Assembly (NCBI GenBank): GCA_000310025.1
Contig: FN649728.1
Coordinates: 5,961,965 to 6,025,964 of the forward strand
Length of the DNA: 64,000 bases
Direction of reading: 5' to 3'
DNA from: Ectocarpus siliculosus
Taxonomy: Eukaryota > Sar > Phaeophyceae > Ectocarpales > Ectocarpaceae
Every line of letters begins with the position of its first letter. Positions within the stretch are counted from its first letter, which is position 1. Both the position numbers and the translations under genes were made by a program. Positions 11,431 through 21,400 of this stretch are shown piece by piece. The notes beneath the pieces were generated by a model, which saw only the letters and a program-made list of their open reading frames with translations, had not been told where the DNA came from and did no database searches.

Positions 11431-14400
11431 ATGCCTACCTCCACGCGCGAAGATGAAGCCCGCCAAGCAGCGGAGGCCCGCCAAGCAGCGGAGGAAGCCA
11501 GGATCGAAGAACTGGTCAACGCGAGAGTAGCAGCACAGATGGAGCAGATGATGGAGGAGAAACTGGCCAAGAAGATGGCCGAGATGGAGGTACGGCATCG
11601 AGCCGAGCAGCAGAGGACACAAGATCTCCGGAGCGGGAACGAGGAACAAGGGGTACCACACCAGCAAGAAACTGGGGGCCCGACGCCCAACCCCTCCGCA
11701 GACGAGCTGGCCAACGCGATTGCAACTGCCATGGCCGGTCGCCTCCAGACTTCATCAGGGGATATCGGTGCAGTGCCTCACCCTGCGACCCTCCGTATGA
11801 CTGAGAGTAGACGAATAGAGCCTTGGGATGGTGTGCTTAAGTCAGGGGACGATAGGCAGCAGAAGCTTTTGATTTTCAGATCGAGCATGGTAGCACGGTT
11901 TGCACAGGAGGATGTCCACGAAGTAGTGATGAGCCACCAGGACATCCCAGTAGGAAGACAAGGAATCAGTATGATAGACCTGAAGACTGAGTATGGAGAT
12001 CAGAAGGTAGCTAAGGCTGTAGTGGCGTGGAATCTACTCATCACGTCAATCTCATACATGCCGATCTTGTCGGAAATCGTCTCAGACGGAAGCCCGAGTG
12101 GGGGATGGAGGATTTTCCTCAAGTATTACGAGCCCCAAGCGAAAGCCGAGAAAAAGAGACTCTTGAAGGAGTACCATAGCTTCGCGATGCATGAGAGTGA
12201 AAACCCACAAGAATACTTCGGAAGGTTCTCTATTTTGCGGAGTAGGCTAGCGTCGCACGGGACAGTGTATCCCGACAACGAAGCCAACGACCACTTGGTG
12301 TCCGCCCTGTCATCCGACTACAAATTAGAGAAGAAACTGTTGGACCGCACCCCTGATTTGACTTTTGAGCAGATAGAGGATTCCGTGAAGGAGGCCCACA
12401 CGGACCTGGTGCGCGCACGGGAGGAGGAACAAAAGAGTGGCGTGGGGCACGCCTTCGTCGCTTCCGGTGCGCCCCGGGGCGACGGACGTGTCCAAAATGG
12501 GTCGAGTGGGAACGGCGGTGGACAGGACGGCAAAGGCGACGGTCGGAACAGGAGCGACGAGACCAGAGGAGAACGGCACTGTCGCTTTCATCCGTATGGA
12601 ACCCACACCAACGCGGAGTGCTATCAACAGCAGCGGAAGAAAGAGCGAAGACAGCAGCAGTCATCGCAACAGCAGCGTCAGCAGCGGCAGCAGCAGTCAT
12701 CGCAACAACAGCAACAGCCGCCGCAGCAGCAACAACAACAGCCGCAGCAGCCTCAGCAACAGCAGTACTACCATCCTCGTCCTCAACAGCAGCAGCGACA
12801 GCAACAAGGCGGCCGCGGTGGGGGGGGCTGGGGTGGTGGACCCCAGCACGGACCCCACGGCGGACGCGGAGCGCAGCAAAGGTATGGAAACTCAGCCCCC
12901 CCTCGCCCGCAGCAGCAGCAATGGCGACCCCCGCACGGGCATGCAAACGTGATGCACCATGATTACTGGCCCTACGGGGGGCCCGCAAATAGTAGCGAGT
13001 ATGGGGGTTGGGAGCAGCCGCAGCCACAATACCAGCAGCCTCCGCCGGACTACACCCAGCAACAGCAGCCGTACAACCCGCCTCCGGCACCATGCTATCA
13101 GCAGCAGCCACCACCACAGCCACCGCCGCAGCCTCCGCCTCCACCGACGTTCCATCAGCAGCCGTCGCAACAGCAGCAGCACTCGACCCATGCCCCGCCC
13201 TACTCATCTCCTCCCGGAGCAGCAGCACCGGCCCCGGGCTCCCTTCACTTCTTGATGGCACGTTTCGTGTCTGCAGGCGAGATCGTTCCGAGTGGTGTTG
13301 TAGCGAGTACCGAGCGTGAGAGTGGTAGTGGATTTGCCTTGGCTGCACGAAACCCGAATTCGCATTTTGGCAGAGAGCAATTTTGGGCCGGCAGCGGCGC
13401 GACCAACACGTTTGTTAGCAGCAGCCATCAAATGTTCGACTTGAGGCCAGTGCCGCCCGGTAAGGAGTACATCCAAGTAGGTAACGGTGCCTATTTGCGC
13501 GTGCATTGTGTTGGGAAGGTAAACATGGCTTTCCACATGCAAGACCAGGGAGGAGAGCGTGATTTTTGCGTGCAAATGTCGGACGTGTACGTTGTGCCTG
13601 GAATCACCTTCAATTTGTTTTCGTTGCACCACACGCAGCGTAAGCAACGGATCGTTCTAGACGAGACCGGCGTCCACCTATTTGATGGTAGGCTTTCCTT
13701 TGCATACTCTGATGTAGGATGCTCGCTTTGGGCTACTCGATTGCCCCAGGATTACAGTGGTCGTGCTGTGACCTCTAGCCCCGATGCCCCTCCCCGTGTT
13801 TCTGCCCAAGCGTCCCCGCCTAGCATTGGTACAGGATTTGTTGCGGCCGCCCCCTCCCTTTTCCAGAGTGCAGGAGCGGGCACGAGTTCGAGTGCCAGTG
13901 CGAGTACCGGCTTCCAGTCCGTCGCTGCGGCCGGCGTTGTACCTGCGAGTACCGGCTTCCAGTCCGTCGCAACGGCCGGCGTTGTACCTTCGACTCCTGG
14001 CGTCCAGCCCACCGGATCCGACGGTGTAGTACCTTCGAGTCCCAGCGTCCCCTCCACCGCTTCCGGTGTAGTGCCACCGCATTGTGCTTTTCAGCCCGTT
14101 GACGTAGACGTAGTCCCCACGACGATCCACGACTTTCAGCCTGTCATCACGGCCGCTGTAGAATCGTCCGAGCTTGTGACTCCCCCTGCAGTAGGCACGA
14201 CTGATTTTCGCGAGATCGATATCAACCCCCTTGTATCCAAGGATGACTTACCGATCATGGACATGAGTATGTTTCTGGATGTTGGATTGATGGATGCGAA
14301 AGACTCTGTTCCCCCTGGTGATTTTTTTCCGGATGCGCTGGAATTCCCTGAGTCTGCGGTGAACCCCCCCCTTGCATTTGCTATGCAGCATGAGGAGTTG

Positions 14401-16320
14401 GACGTGTTGAGAGGTTATCTTACAGAATGCAGTGAGCAGCAGATCGTAGCCCCCCCCTCCCTCTCGCATGCCTTGGCGATTATCGCCCCCGGTGCTTCCC
14501 CGTTTTCGGTAGGAAAATCCACGCCCACCATCGACATTAATTTGTTCCATGCCTCCACCGGCCATGTCAATGAATTCCTGATGCGTGAAACGGCAAAGCA
14601 GCAGGGCGTACGATTGGTGGGGGAGATGCAGCCGTGTGTGGGCTGTGTGGAAGCCAAGGGTAGGCGTGCCCCGGTGCCGCGGCGTGGCACCCGCGCGGCG
14701 GTACCGTTCGGCAAAGTTCACATCGATCTCACGGGCCCGTTCTCTGACGCCCTGGACGGCTCCCGGTACCTGATCATGTTCGTGGACAGCGCCTCGCGGT
14801 GGCAACGGGGTTACGGGATGCGGGCCAAGAGCGACACCCTGAAGTTCGTGCAGCGGTTCCTCGCCGACATGAACGGCATGGGTACCCCGGGGTGTTTCCG
14901 CATGGACAACGGCGGCGAGTTCACCGGCGCCGCGTTCACCACGTTCTGCGACGCTGCTGGCATCCGGCGCGAGTACACCGCCCCCGACACCCCCAAGCAA
15001 AACGCGGTGGTCGAGAGCGCCATCTGGCGCGCCATGAAGGGGGGCCACGCCGCGCGACGTCACATCCTCGCCATGGGACACACCGACCTCTCCTCCATCC
15101 CGCACGTCGGCGCTAACGGACACCGCCTGTGGCTTGCGTCGGCGCTGTGGGCCTCCGCCTGCTTCAACCGCTCCGCGACAAAGGCCAACGTGGGCTGGAA
15201 GTCGCCGTTCGAAGTCTTCTTCGGCCGGAAGCCGCCCCTGACCGTCGTCCCTTTTTTCCAGGAGGGGATGATGCGCGTGAAGCGGGCCACCAAGGCGGAC
15301 GTCCAATCCGCGCCGTGCTTCTACCTGCACGGCGCCAACAACCACTCCACGTCTACCGCCGTTGTTCTTCGCGCTGACACCGGTCGCCTCGCCCTCACCA
15401 ACAACGTCGTGTGGGTCAACCGCCGGGCGGGAGCACCGGCGCCGGTGCCGGGCATCGGGGGGGGGTCTTCGGTCACCGCGGCGCCTTCTCCGGCCGCCGC
15501 CGCACCTCCGGCCGATGCCGCACCGCCGCCGCCCCCGCCAACAAGGACATACACGTTCACCCCGCCTGCACCAGCGACCACTGCACTGCCGCCGCCCGCT
15601 TCCCCGCCGATGTTGACAGCATCCTCAGCCCCGTCGCCGGTCTCTGTCGCCCCATCGTCAGCCCCACCGTCGACCGCAGCCACGCCGCCCCGTTCGCCCC
15701 CGGGCCTGCCGCCGCCGCCGCCGCAGCCCGCCAGCGCCGCCGCCCCAGCTCCTCCGCACCCGCCGCTTTCGAAACGAGCCGTCAAGGAGTTGGGACGGGA
15801 GGACACGAGAGTTCACGGCCGCACGCGCGGCGATGGAGTGCGGTTCATGGATGAGCAACAACAACCGCCGTCGCCACCAGGTGGCGGCACCGCTCTCCAC
15901 CACCGCCTTGGGCTGTTGGACATGATGGACAAGGCCACCCTCATCTCGTCGCTCGCCACCCGGGAGGCCGTAGACCAAGGACGCCGCGACCTACCGCCCC
16001 CACCGCAGCCGGATCCGAGTCTTGGAGGCCGTGGAAGCGGGGGGGCTGTGGGAGATGGGGGGGCCGTGGATTCCGGGGGGGGGGGGAGACCGCAGATGTT
16101 CGCAACGATGTTCGCCACCCGCGAGGATGTGGACGCCGCTCTTCGCGCCGAGCGTCCTCCTGACAAGATGCCTGACCTTCCGCACTGCATGGCCAGCGAC
16201 CTCCGCGAGCCGAAGACGTTCAACGAGGCAATGCGGTCCCCGCACTCAGAGTTGTGGGATGATGCAGTCGGTCGAGAGTTTTTCGGTTTGTTGGATGCAG
16301 GAACTTTTAGTCCGGTGTAG
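11431..16320 (+). CDS. Copia gag-protease-integrase polyprotein
   Basis: 1,629 codons. A charged, coiled-coil-prone N-terminus (residues ~1-80) is followed by a gag capsid-like region. A knuckle follows with C384, H387, H392 and C397, a C-H-H-C variant of the usual CCHC; then a long Gln/Pro-rich linker (~395-610). The protease site reads FWAGSGAT (651-658), with Gly654 in place of the catalytic Asp. Next come a Ser/Ala/Val repeat linker and integrase. The integrase has H1040 and H1045, C1069 and C1072 as the zinc finger, and D1099, D1159 and E1195 as the D,D-35-E triad. A Pro/Ala-rich linker leads towards RT. The frame stops (TAG) after GTFSPV, before the N-terminal RT motifs. The Asp-to-Gly change would prevent self-processing. 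Confidence 0.9.
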   Translation: MPTSTREDEARQAAEARQAAEEARIEELVNARVAAQMEQMMEEKLAKKMAEMEVRHRAEQQRTQDLRSGNEEQGVPHQQETGGPTPNPSADELANAIATAMAGRLQTSSGDIGAVPHPATLRMTESRRIEPWDGVLKSGDDRQQKLLIFRSSMVARFAQEDVHEVVMSHQDIPVGRQGISMIDLKTEYGDQKVAKAVVAWNLLITSISYMPILSEIVSDGSPSGGWRIFLKYYEPQAKAEKKRLLKEYHSFAMHESENPQEYFGRFSILRSRLASHGTVYPDNEANDHLVSALSSDYKLEKKLLDRTPDLTFEQIEDSVKEAHTDLVRAREEEQKSGVGHAFVASGAPRGDGRVQNGSSGNGGGQDGKGDGRNRSDETRGERHCRFHPYGTHTNAECYQQQRKKERRQQQSSQQQRQQRQQQSSQQQQQPPQQQQQQPQQPQQQQYYHPRPQQQQRQQQGGRGGGGWGGGPQHGPHGGRGAQQRYGNSAPPRPQQQQWRPPHGHANVMHHDYWPYGGPANSSEYGGWEQPQPQYQQPPPDYTQQQQPYNPPPAPCYQQQPPPQPPPQPPPPPTFHQQPSQQQQHSTHAPPYSSPPGAAAPAPGSLHFLMARFVSAGEIVPSGVVASTERESGSGFALAARNPNSHFGREQFWAGSGATNTFVSSSHQMFDLRPVPPGKEYIQVGNGAYLRVHCVGKVNMAFHMQDQGGERDFCVQMSDVYVVPGITFNLFSLHHTQRKQRIVLDETGVHLFDGRLSFAYSDVGCSLWATRLPQDYSGRAVTSSPDAPPRVSAQASPPSIGTGFVAAAPSLFQSAGAGTSSSASASTGFQSVAAAGVVPASTGFQSVATAGVVPSTPGVQPTGSDGVVPSSPSVPSTASGVVPPHCAFQPVDVDVVPTTIHDFQPVITAAVESSELVTPPAVGTTDFREIDINPLVSKDDLPIMDMSMFLDVGLMDAKDSVPPGDFFPDALEFPESAVNPPLAFAMQHEELDVLRGYLTECSEQQIVAPPSLSHALAIIAPGASPFSVGKSTPTIDINLFHASTGHVNEFLMRETAKQQGVRLVGEMQPCVGCVEAKGRRAPVPRRGTRAAVPFGKVHIDLTGPFSDALDGSRYLIMFVDSASRWQRGYGMRAKSDTLKFVQRFLADMNGMGTPGCFRMDNGGEFTGAAFTTFCDAAGIRREYTAPDTPKQNAVVESAIWRAMKGGHAARRHILAMGHTDLSSIPHVGANGHRLWLASALWASACFNRSATKANVGWKSPFEVFFGRKPPLTVVPFFQEGMMRVKRATKADVQSAPCFYLHGANNHSTSTAVVLRADTGRLALTNNVVWVNRRAGAPAPVPGIGGGSSVTAAPSPAAAAPPADAAPPPPPPTRTYTFTPPAPATTALPPPASPPMLTASSAPSPVSVAPSSAPPSTAATPPRSPPGLPPPPPQPASAAAPAPPHPPLSKRAVKELGREDTRVHGRTRGDGVRFMDEQQQPPSPPGGGTALHHRLGLLDMMDKATLISSLATREAVDQGRRDLPPPPQPDPSLGGRGSGGAVGDGGAVDSGGGGRPQMFATMFATREDVDAALRAERPPDKMPDLPHCMASDLREPKTFNEAMRSPHSELWDDAVGREFFGLLDAGTFSPV

Positions 16321-16349
16321 CAACCAGTAGACTTGTAGCGCGGGGGGAC

Positions 16350-17453
16350 ATGCAGAGGGCTTCGATTGATTTTGGAGAATTGTTTGCACCCACCGTATCA
16401 GTGTCTAGTGTGCGCTTGTTGGCAGCATTAGCATGTGAGCAGAATCTTGACTTGTGCCATTTTGATATTCAGCAGGCTTTTGTGCAGTCTGAGCTTGATG
16501 AGGATGTTTTCATGCGCTTACCGCAGGGGTGTGGTAGGTTATCTGGCCTGATCGTGAAGCTGTGCAAGAGTCTGTATGGTTTGAAGCAGGCATCACGACA
16601 TTGGCATGCGCACCTGACGAGGTGTTTGTTACTTTTAGGTTTTTTGCAGTGTCTGGCGGATGCATGTGTTTTTCGATTGATGGAGGAGGGAAGTGTGATC
16701 ATGATCATCGTGGTCCACGTGGATGACATTTTTGCTGTAGGGCAGAAGGAGAGGTGTGACAAGTTTGGCAGGGATCTCAACGAGATGGTCCCCGTGAAGA
16801 ACCTTGGAGAGTTGAGGTGGTACTCCGCGTGCTTTTACGAGAGAGACGTAGAGAGAGGGCTGTTGAAGATTTCGCAGCAGAGGTTTGCCGAAGAGTTGGC
16901 TGCAGAGTACGGCATTGAGTGGGGGAGGAGTGTGCCCTTGCCCGTGAGCGTGAAGCTTACCGACTTTGACGAGAACGAAGCGTGCGCTGATGTCCCTTTT
17001 CGCGAGTTGGTAGGATCTCTGATGTGGTTGGCCACCCAAACAAGGCCGGACATCGCGAACGCGGTACGGGCAGTAGCGCGGTATTGTGCATCTCCCAAAA
17101 TGGTGCACTGGAAGGCAGCACTCGGTATTTTAGGGTACGTAAGGAGGACGAGTTGGATTGGGATTACATTTGAGAGGGGAGTAGTGACAGGGATGAGCAT
17201 GCAGGTGTTTGTGGATGCCGACTATGCAAGCAAGGCGACAGACCGTAGATCGGTGTCCGGGGGGCTAGTGATGTGTGGGGGTGGGTGTGTAACTTGGTTT
17301 TCGAGGACGCAGAAGTGCGTTACGCTTTCCACCACGGAAGCAGAGTATGTGACAATTGCTGACGTCTTGAAGGAAGTATTGTTCTTGAGGCAGGTGTGGC
17401 GTTTTCATGTTGCCAGGTGCGGGTATGCCGTGCATCCCGGTGTTCGAGGATAA
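16350..17453 (+). pseudogene. Copia reverse transcriptase, N-terminus missing
   Basis: The frame opens at about IDFGELFAPTVSVSSVR, which in intact copia RTs follows the motif 'KARLVARG'. That motif and its ~45 neighbouring residues are absent between 16,320 and 16,350, and the frame changes, so a deletion separates integrase from RT. The rest is good: FDIQQAFVQSELDEDVFM, SLYGLKQASRHWH and the palm motif VHVDDIF with both aspartates. It then enters RNase H (VDADYASKATDRRSVSG, STTEAEYV). The last ~15 codons are out of frame, because the true RNase H continuation is in the frame of 17,407-17,667. Confidence 0.85.
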
Positions 17454-17667
17454 TCAGGGAGCGATCCAGATTGCGCACAACCCAATCACGAACTCCAACT
17501 CGAAGCACATCGATGTACGGCATCACTTTATCAGGGAGCTGGTAGAGAGGAAAGAGATTTCAATTACTCATGTGCCGACGCAATTTCAGCATGCAAATTT
17601 CTTGACGAAGGCTATTAGCAAGGAGTCTTTTGCGCTGCACCGTGACTTTGTGATGAACTTGCAGTAA
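17407..17667 (+). pseudogene. Copia RNase H C-terminal part (frameshifted)
   Basis: FEDNQGAIQIAHNPITNSNS, KHIDVRHHFIRELVERKEI and HVPTQFQHANFLTKAI are the invariant closing motifs of copia RNase H. They continue the preceding frame after a single shift near 17,405-17,440. The stop at 17,665-17,667 is the natural end of the polyprotein. Confidence 0.85.
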
Positions 17668-17869
17668 AGAGGGTGTTTTGGGGTCGATTCGTATTCTGTA
17701 TGGAAAGAGAAAGAGAGAGATGAGATCGAACAAGAGAAAGAGAGAGTCTGGTGAAGGTGGTAAGAGTTTCGGTTGTGTTGGGATTTTTCTTGTTTGTTTT
17801 GTAAGAGTTTTGGTAGCGTTTTTTTTTTTTTCTTGTGATTGTCTTGGAGTATATTATAGGGTATCCACT

Positions 17870-18670
17870 ATGGATTGACGCGGAATTTTGACCTTTGAGG
17901 ATTGACGCCAACATAAAGTGACGGTTGAGGGTTTTGACGGGAAAAAATTCGCACCGCGTGTGCCCGTTGACACGTGAGAGGTGAAAAAAAAAAAATGGTG
18001 GAGGTAGAGTTCAAGGTTGGTTCGGGCTGCCACCCAGGGTCGACATTCCGAAGCGAAGACTCACACCCCCAGGCTCCCAGGAGACTAGGTGTACCCCTTC
18101 GCCTCATCCCGCCGACCTTCCCTCCTTTGCCGCGGCGACTTTTCCCAGGCGTCAAACTGCGACTTCCCAGGCGTCAAACTGCCGTTCGTTGCTGATGAGT
18201 AAGGCAGCTGCTCGCTGCACTGCTGTGTATATACCGATGTCACTGCGGCAGCAGAGCACCGAACCCCGTGAGGGGGCGGGCGAAATGCACCTACTGACTG
18301 GCAAAGTCCGTGTACCCTCCCTTACTCCTCTCCATGTGCTGCCTTCGAGGGCGAGACTCCCCCAATCACTCCCCTGCCTATGCCCCTTTTTGCTGCTGAA
18401 AGCCCGTGCGCAATCGCGACGGCGCATCTACCGAACGCGCGCGCCGAACACGCGCGTCTGGCCACTTGGCCGCCGTGAGAACTGCCGAGACGCGTGGGTG
18501 CAGGACCGCTAGGAGCAATCAGTATAGGCATGGCCAATGTGTTCGCTGCTGACCGCGCACAGCAGACCGCAGCAGAGCAAGCGTGTGTGAGCCACAGTCT
18601 GGCGATGTTTGAAGCGTCAATCTTTTCGCGTCGTTTTATGTTTGGGTGAAATTTAATTTTGACGCTTCCT
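17870..18670. promoter_or_regulatory. Cluster of TTGACGC/GCGTCAA motifs in the copia 3' region
   Basis: The 7-mer occurs as TTGACGC at 17,875, 17,902 and 18,659 and as GCGTCAA at 18,149, 18,171 and 18,614. Two copies lie in a short tandem duplication (TTCCCAGGCGTCAAACTGC, 18,142-18,182). Related ACGTCA and CGTCAA words are added around 18,725-18,760. The cluster lies between the RNase H stop and the 3' LTR. CRE or bZIP sites have a similar core, but a regulatory role is only a guess. Confidence 0.3.
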
Positions 18671-18866
18671 CACAAAAATTTCGCCGTCAGAGTTTGCCCC
18701 CAAAAAAGCGGCGCAACCTCTTCACGTCAAAACTTCCTGAAATGTCAATCTTTCACGTCATTTCAACAACACGTGGATTCCCTCTATTTTGTTTTGTTTT
18801 GGAGATGGTGGTACAGAAGAGGATTGGTATTTGCCGAAGCATGACGATGCATACGAGCAGGGGGCC

Positions 18867-19217
18867 TATTAGAGATATTGGGGGTACTCGTAGCATAGTA
18901 TGACGGGATATCTTTGGTACACATACCTACGGAAATTGCAGTGATGGGGTACGAAGGGTCCAGAACTTTCTGGACATTTTCCTTGGAAGTGAGAAGAGTT
19001 TGATGGAGATTCGGATAGGTCTGTTTGGCACTTTAACCGTGATGAGCGTGACGCGTGCTTGATGCCGTGACAGATTTACGAGCGCAAGCACGCCCCCGAA
19101 GAATACAATAATTTTGCATTACGTTTTCAACACGTTTCCTACCCATCCACGCTCCGCCATGAGCCACCCGCTTTGAGCTCCAACCACAAAGAACCGAGCC
19201 ACCCGAATTATCGATCA
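18867..19217 (+). repeat. 3' LTR of the copia element
   Basis: It is a full-length match to 10,993-11,343. It is preceded by a purine-rich GAGCAGGGGGCC (18,855-18,866), a plausible polypurine tract, and followed by the target duplication ACTGT at 19,218-19,222. Confidence 0.93.
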
Positions 19218-19222
19218 ACTGT

Positions 19223-21029
19223 CGCCATAATAAAATAAATATAACGGAAAATATACACACTGTACTGCTGTTCACCCCTCCACGCTGGAAACCCCACCCT
19301 TCCGCATGTCCAGTCCCCAGCCTCAGAACTACATCTCCGACCGCGGTGGTGAAACGTGTTCCATGACCGACCGTGCTTGTTTCTTTCCTTTGGTTCATTC
19401 CTTTCTTGTTTCTGTTAGACAGTTAGTTTCGGAACCAAAAAAAGCTGAAATAAGGAAATATATTTTGAGTTAAGCCATCGTTCTGAGGATCGTTCCTGAC
19501 AGTTTCGCCAGAACCCACCCAAGATGAGGGGGAAATAATCAGATTTAACAGCGGAGGGAGTCTCGTTTCGTGGAAAATTTTGCCAACTTTTCGATATAGC
19601 AGCTTTCTTTGAAATAACACATCATCAGGCACCACACACAACACATCATCCCGCACCACCCACACGCACACACGGTCTGCAAGAGCATGTCGAGCGGCCT
19701 CCCAAATAAAACCCAGCGCCCAGCGCAAAGGCCCTGGAGTTGGCGCGCCACCATCACAGAAAGGGGGAGGCTGCACGGTCAGAAAACCAAGTTGGGGTTG
19801 GTTGTTGCGCGGCTTTAGGTCAGCAACACGCGCCCGTCACACCCAGGTTGAAGCAAGGGGGAGAAAGAGCGCCGGAACGAACAGCGGCAACCGACGACAT
19901 AGAGGAGGTGGCAGCACCGCCAGCAAAGGGCAGAGAGAAGGAAGAGCACGCAGTTGCCTTCTGGTGACGCGCCCCAAGAAGAGTATTCTCTGCTTCTACT
20001 TGAGAGAACGAACGTGTTTGACTTCGATGTGTCCCCGCCCCCAAAAAAACACCCTCTCCCCAACGCTTGAAATGCGATACACAGCACTTCGTACAGGGTT
20101 GCCGGGCAGTATGTGTACACTTCCTGTCGCTGTTCTGGTGCGAGTTCGTGTGCTGGGGTTGAGGGGGCAACACAGACACGCACACGCATGCATACATGCA
20201 CGCACACTCAACAGCAGTGGGAGCGCGGTGATCAGGGTACCGCTGTCACGCAGCGCACCACTAAAAACAGCAGTACCTGTGAACAGGGGAAGTTCGTTGG
20301 GTGACTGTCGTCCCACAGCCAATCACATGAAGCCGCCATAAAATAGGAAAATCTTCGCCTGCAGGAAGTTTCCAGGAAACTTCCTTATCTCAAAATATGT
20401 TTCCTTATCTCAGCAAATTTGGAGCCCCAGTCCGAAACTGTGTATTGTCATTTTTTTCTTCCCACTCTGTTGTTTGACGGACCTGCTTCTTGCGAACCGA
20501 TTCCGCTGAACTACCTACGACCTACGCTAACCCATGCATATTTTCCCGGAGACACCAACGAACGTCTCCTTTCCATTTATCCCACCGTCTGCAAGCATAT
20601 CTCATCTCACCGAGACGACACACCAGACATGCATCACAACGGAGAGCACCCACAATGGCAGCGATCGGCCTTGGCAACCGGAACCCATGGGTGATGTTGT
20701 TGAATGGTTGCTTGGGTGGTGTTTCCGTTCAAAGAGAGTGGAAAATGGTTTCTGCGTTGATTGTCGTGTTGTATGGGCTGTTTTTTTTCTCTACTCGGTT
20801 CTACGGTATTCCTGGATCTCCGGCAGCACCGTGTGGCCAGGGATGATACTCCGGCCTCCACGGATAACCGTGGTGCGGCCTACTCTATGGCGCTGTTTGA
20901 CCCTGGGCTACGGACATCCACCACTGCCGTGAGCCCGCCGACTGTTGTCTGGCAGCCTGGGGGTGTGTGCCGGCAGTGGGAGGACGTCTCGAAGGATGCG
21001 CTGTCTTCTCGGGGAGAGACCCACATTTT
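19223..21029. other. No recognisable gene
   Basis: Overlapping short frames on both strands without recognisable domains. A perfect inverted repeat GGAAGTTTCC-A-GGAAACTTCC stands at 20,364-20,384, followed by a direct repeat of TTCCTTATCTCA. Confidence 0.4.
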
Positions 21030-21400
21030 ATCTGGGCAGGGAAGTACCCAGGAAGTATGAACCGTGGATGGGCACCGTACGGCCGCCCCGACAGCATTTC
21101 CGTGTGCCACGTCCTATCTATGCTGGGGGGATGTTGTGGACGGCCGTATGCACCGGTTCCAAATAATGGGATGATGGACACTTATGACTGCGAGGCCCAA
21201 GTGTCCGGAGTACAATATCTATCTGGGCAGGGAAGTACGAGTCGTGTGCGTGAACCGTACGGCCGCCCCGTTAGCATAGCCGTGTACCACGCTCTATGCT
21301 GGGGGGGTGTTCTGGACGGCCGTATCCACCGGTTCTAAATAGTGCGATGATGGACACTTGTGAACGCGAGGCCAAGTGACCGGAGCACAACAGGGCGATG
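21030..21400 (+). repeat. Two tandem copies of a ~180 bp unit
   Basis: Both copies contain GGGCAGGGAAGTAC, CGTACGGCCGCCCCG, TATGCTGGGGGG, GACGGCCGTAT, CCACCGGTTC or GCACCGGTTC, and GATGATGGACACTT in the same order. A partial third copy of the end (GATGATGGAC...AGTCCGGAGCAC) follows. Non-coding as far as I can tell. Confidence 0.65.

Larger units (their letters stand above)
10993..19217 (+). mobile_element. Ty1/copia retrotransposon, LTR to LTR (8,225 bp)
   Basis: Two direct repeats of 351 bp bound the element, and the 5 bp sequence ACTGT stands directly outside both (10,988-10,992 and 19,218-19,222) as a target-site duplication. Inside, gag, protease and integrase lie in one frame (11,431-16,320), followed by reverse transcriptase and RNase H. 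Integrase before RT is the Ty1/copia order. The termini read TATT...TCA rather than TG...CA. Only two differences between the LTRs caught my eye, so insertion looks recent. The pol frame is nevertheless interrupted at ~16,320 and ~17,410, and the protease lacks its catalytic Asp. A ~1.2 kb non-coding stretch separates the RNase H stop from the 3' LTR. Confidence 0.93.

Noticed and set aside
12230-13348. A 372-codon minus-strand frame opposite copia gag
   Set aside because: It is the antisense shadow of the Gln/Pro-rich gag linker (CAG/CCG runs), not an independent gene.
14248-15345. A 365-codon minus-strand frame opposite the copia integrase
   Set aside because: Antisense of the GC-rich integrase region with clear DDE motifs on the plus strand.
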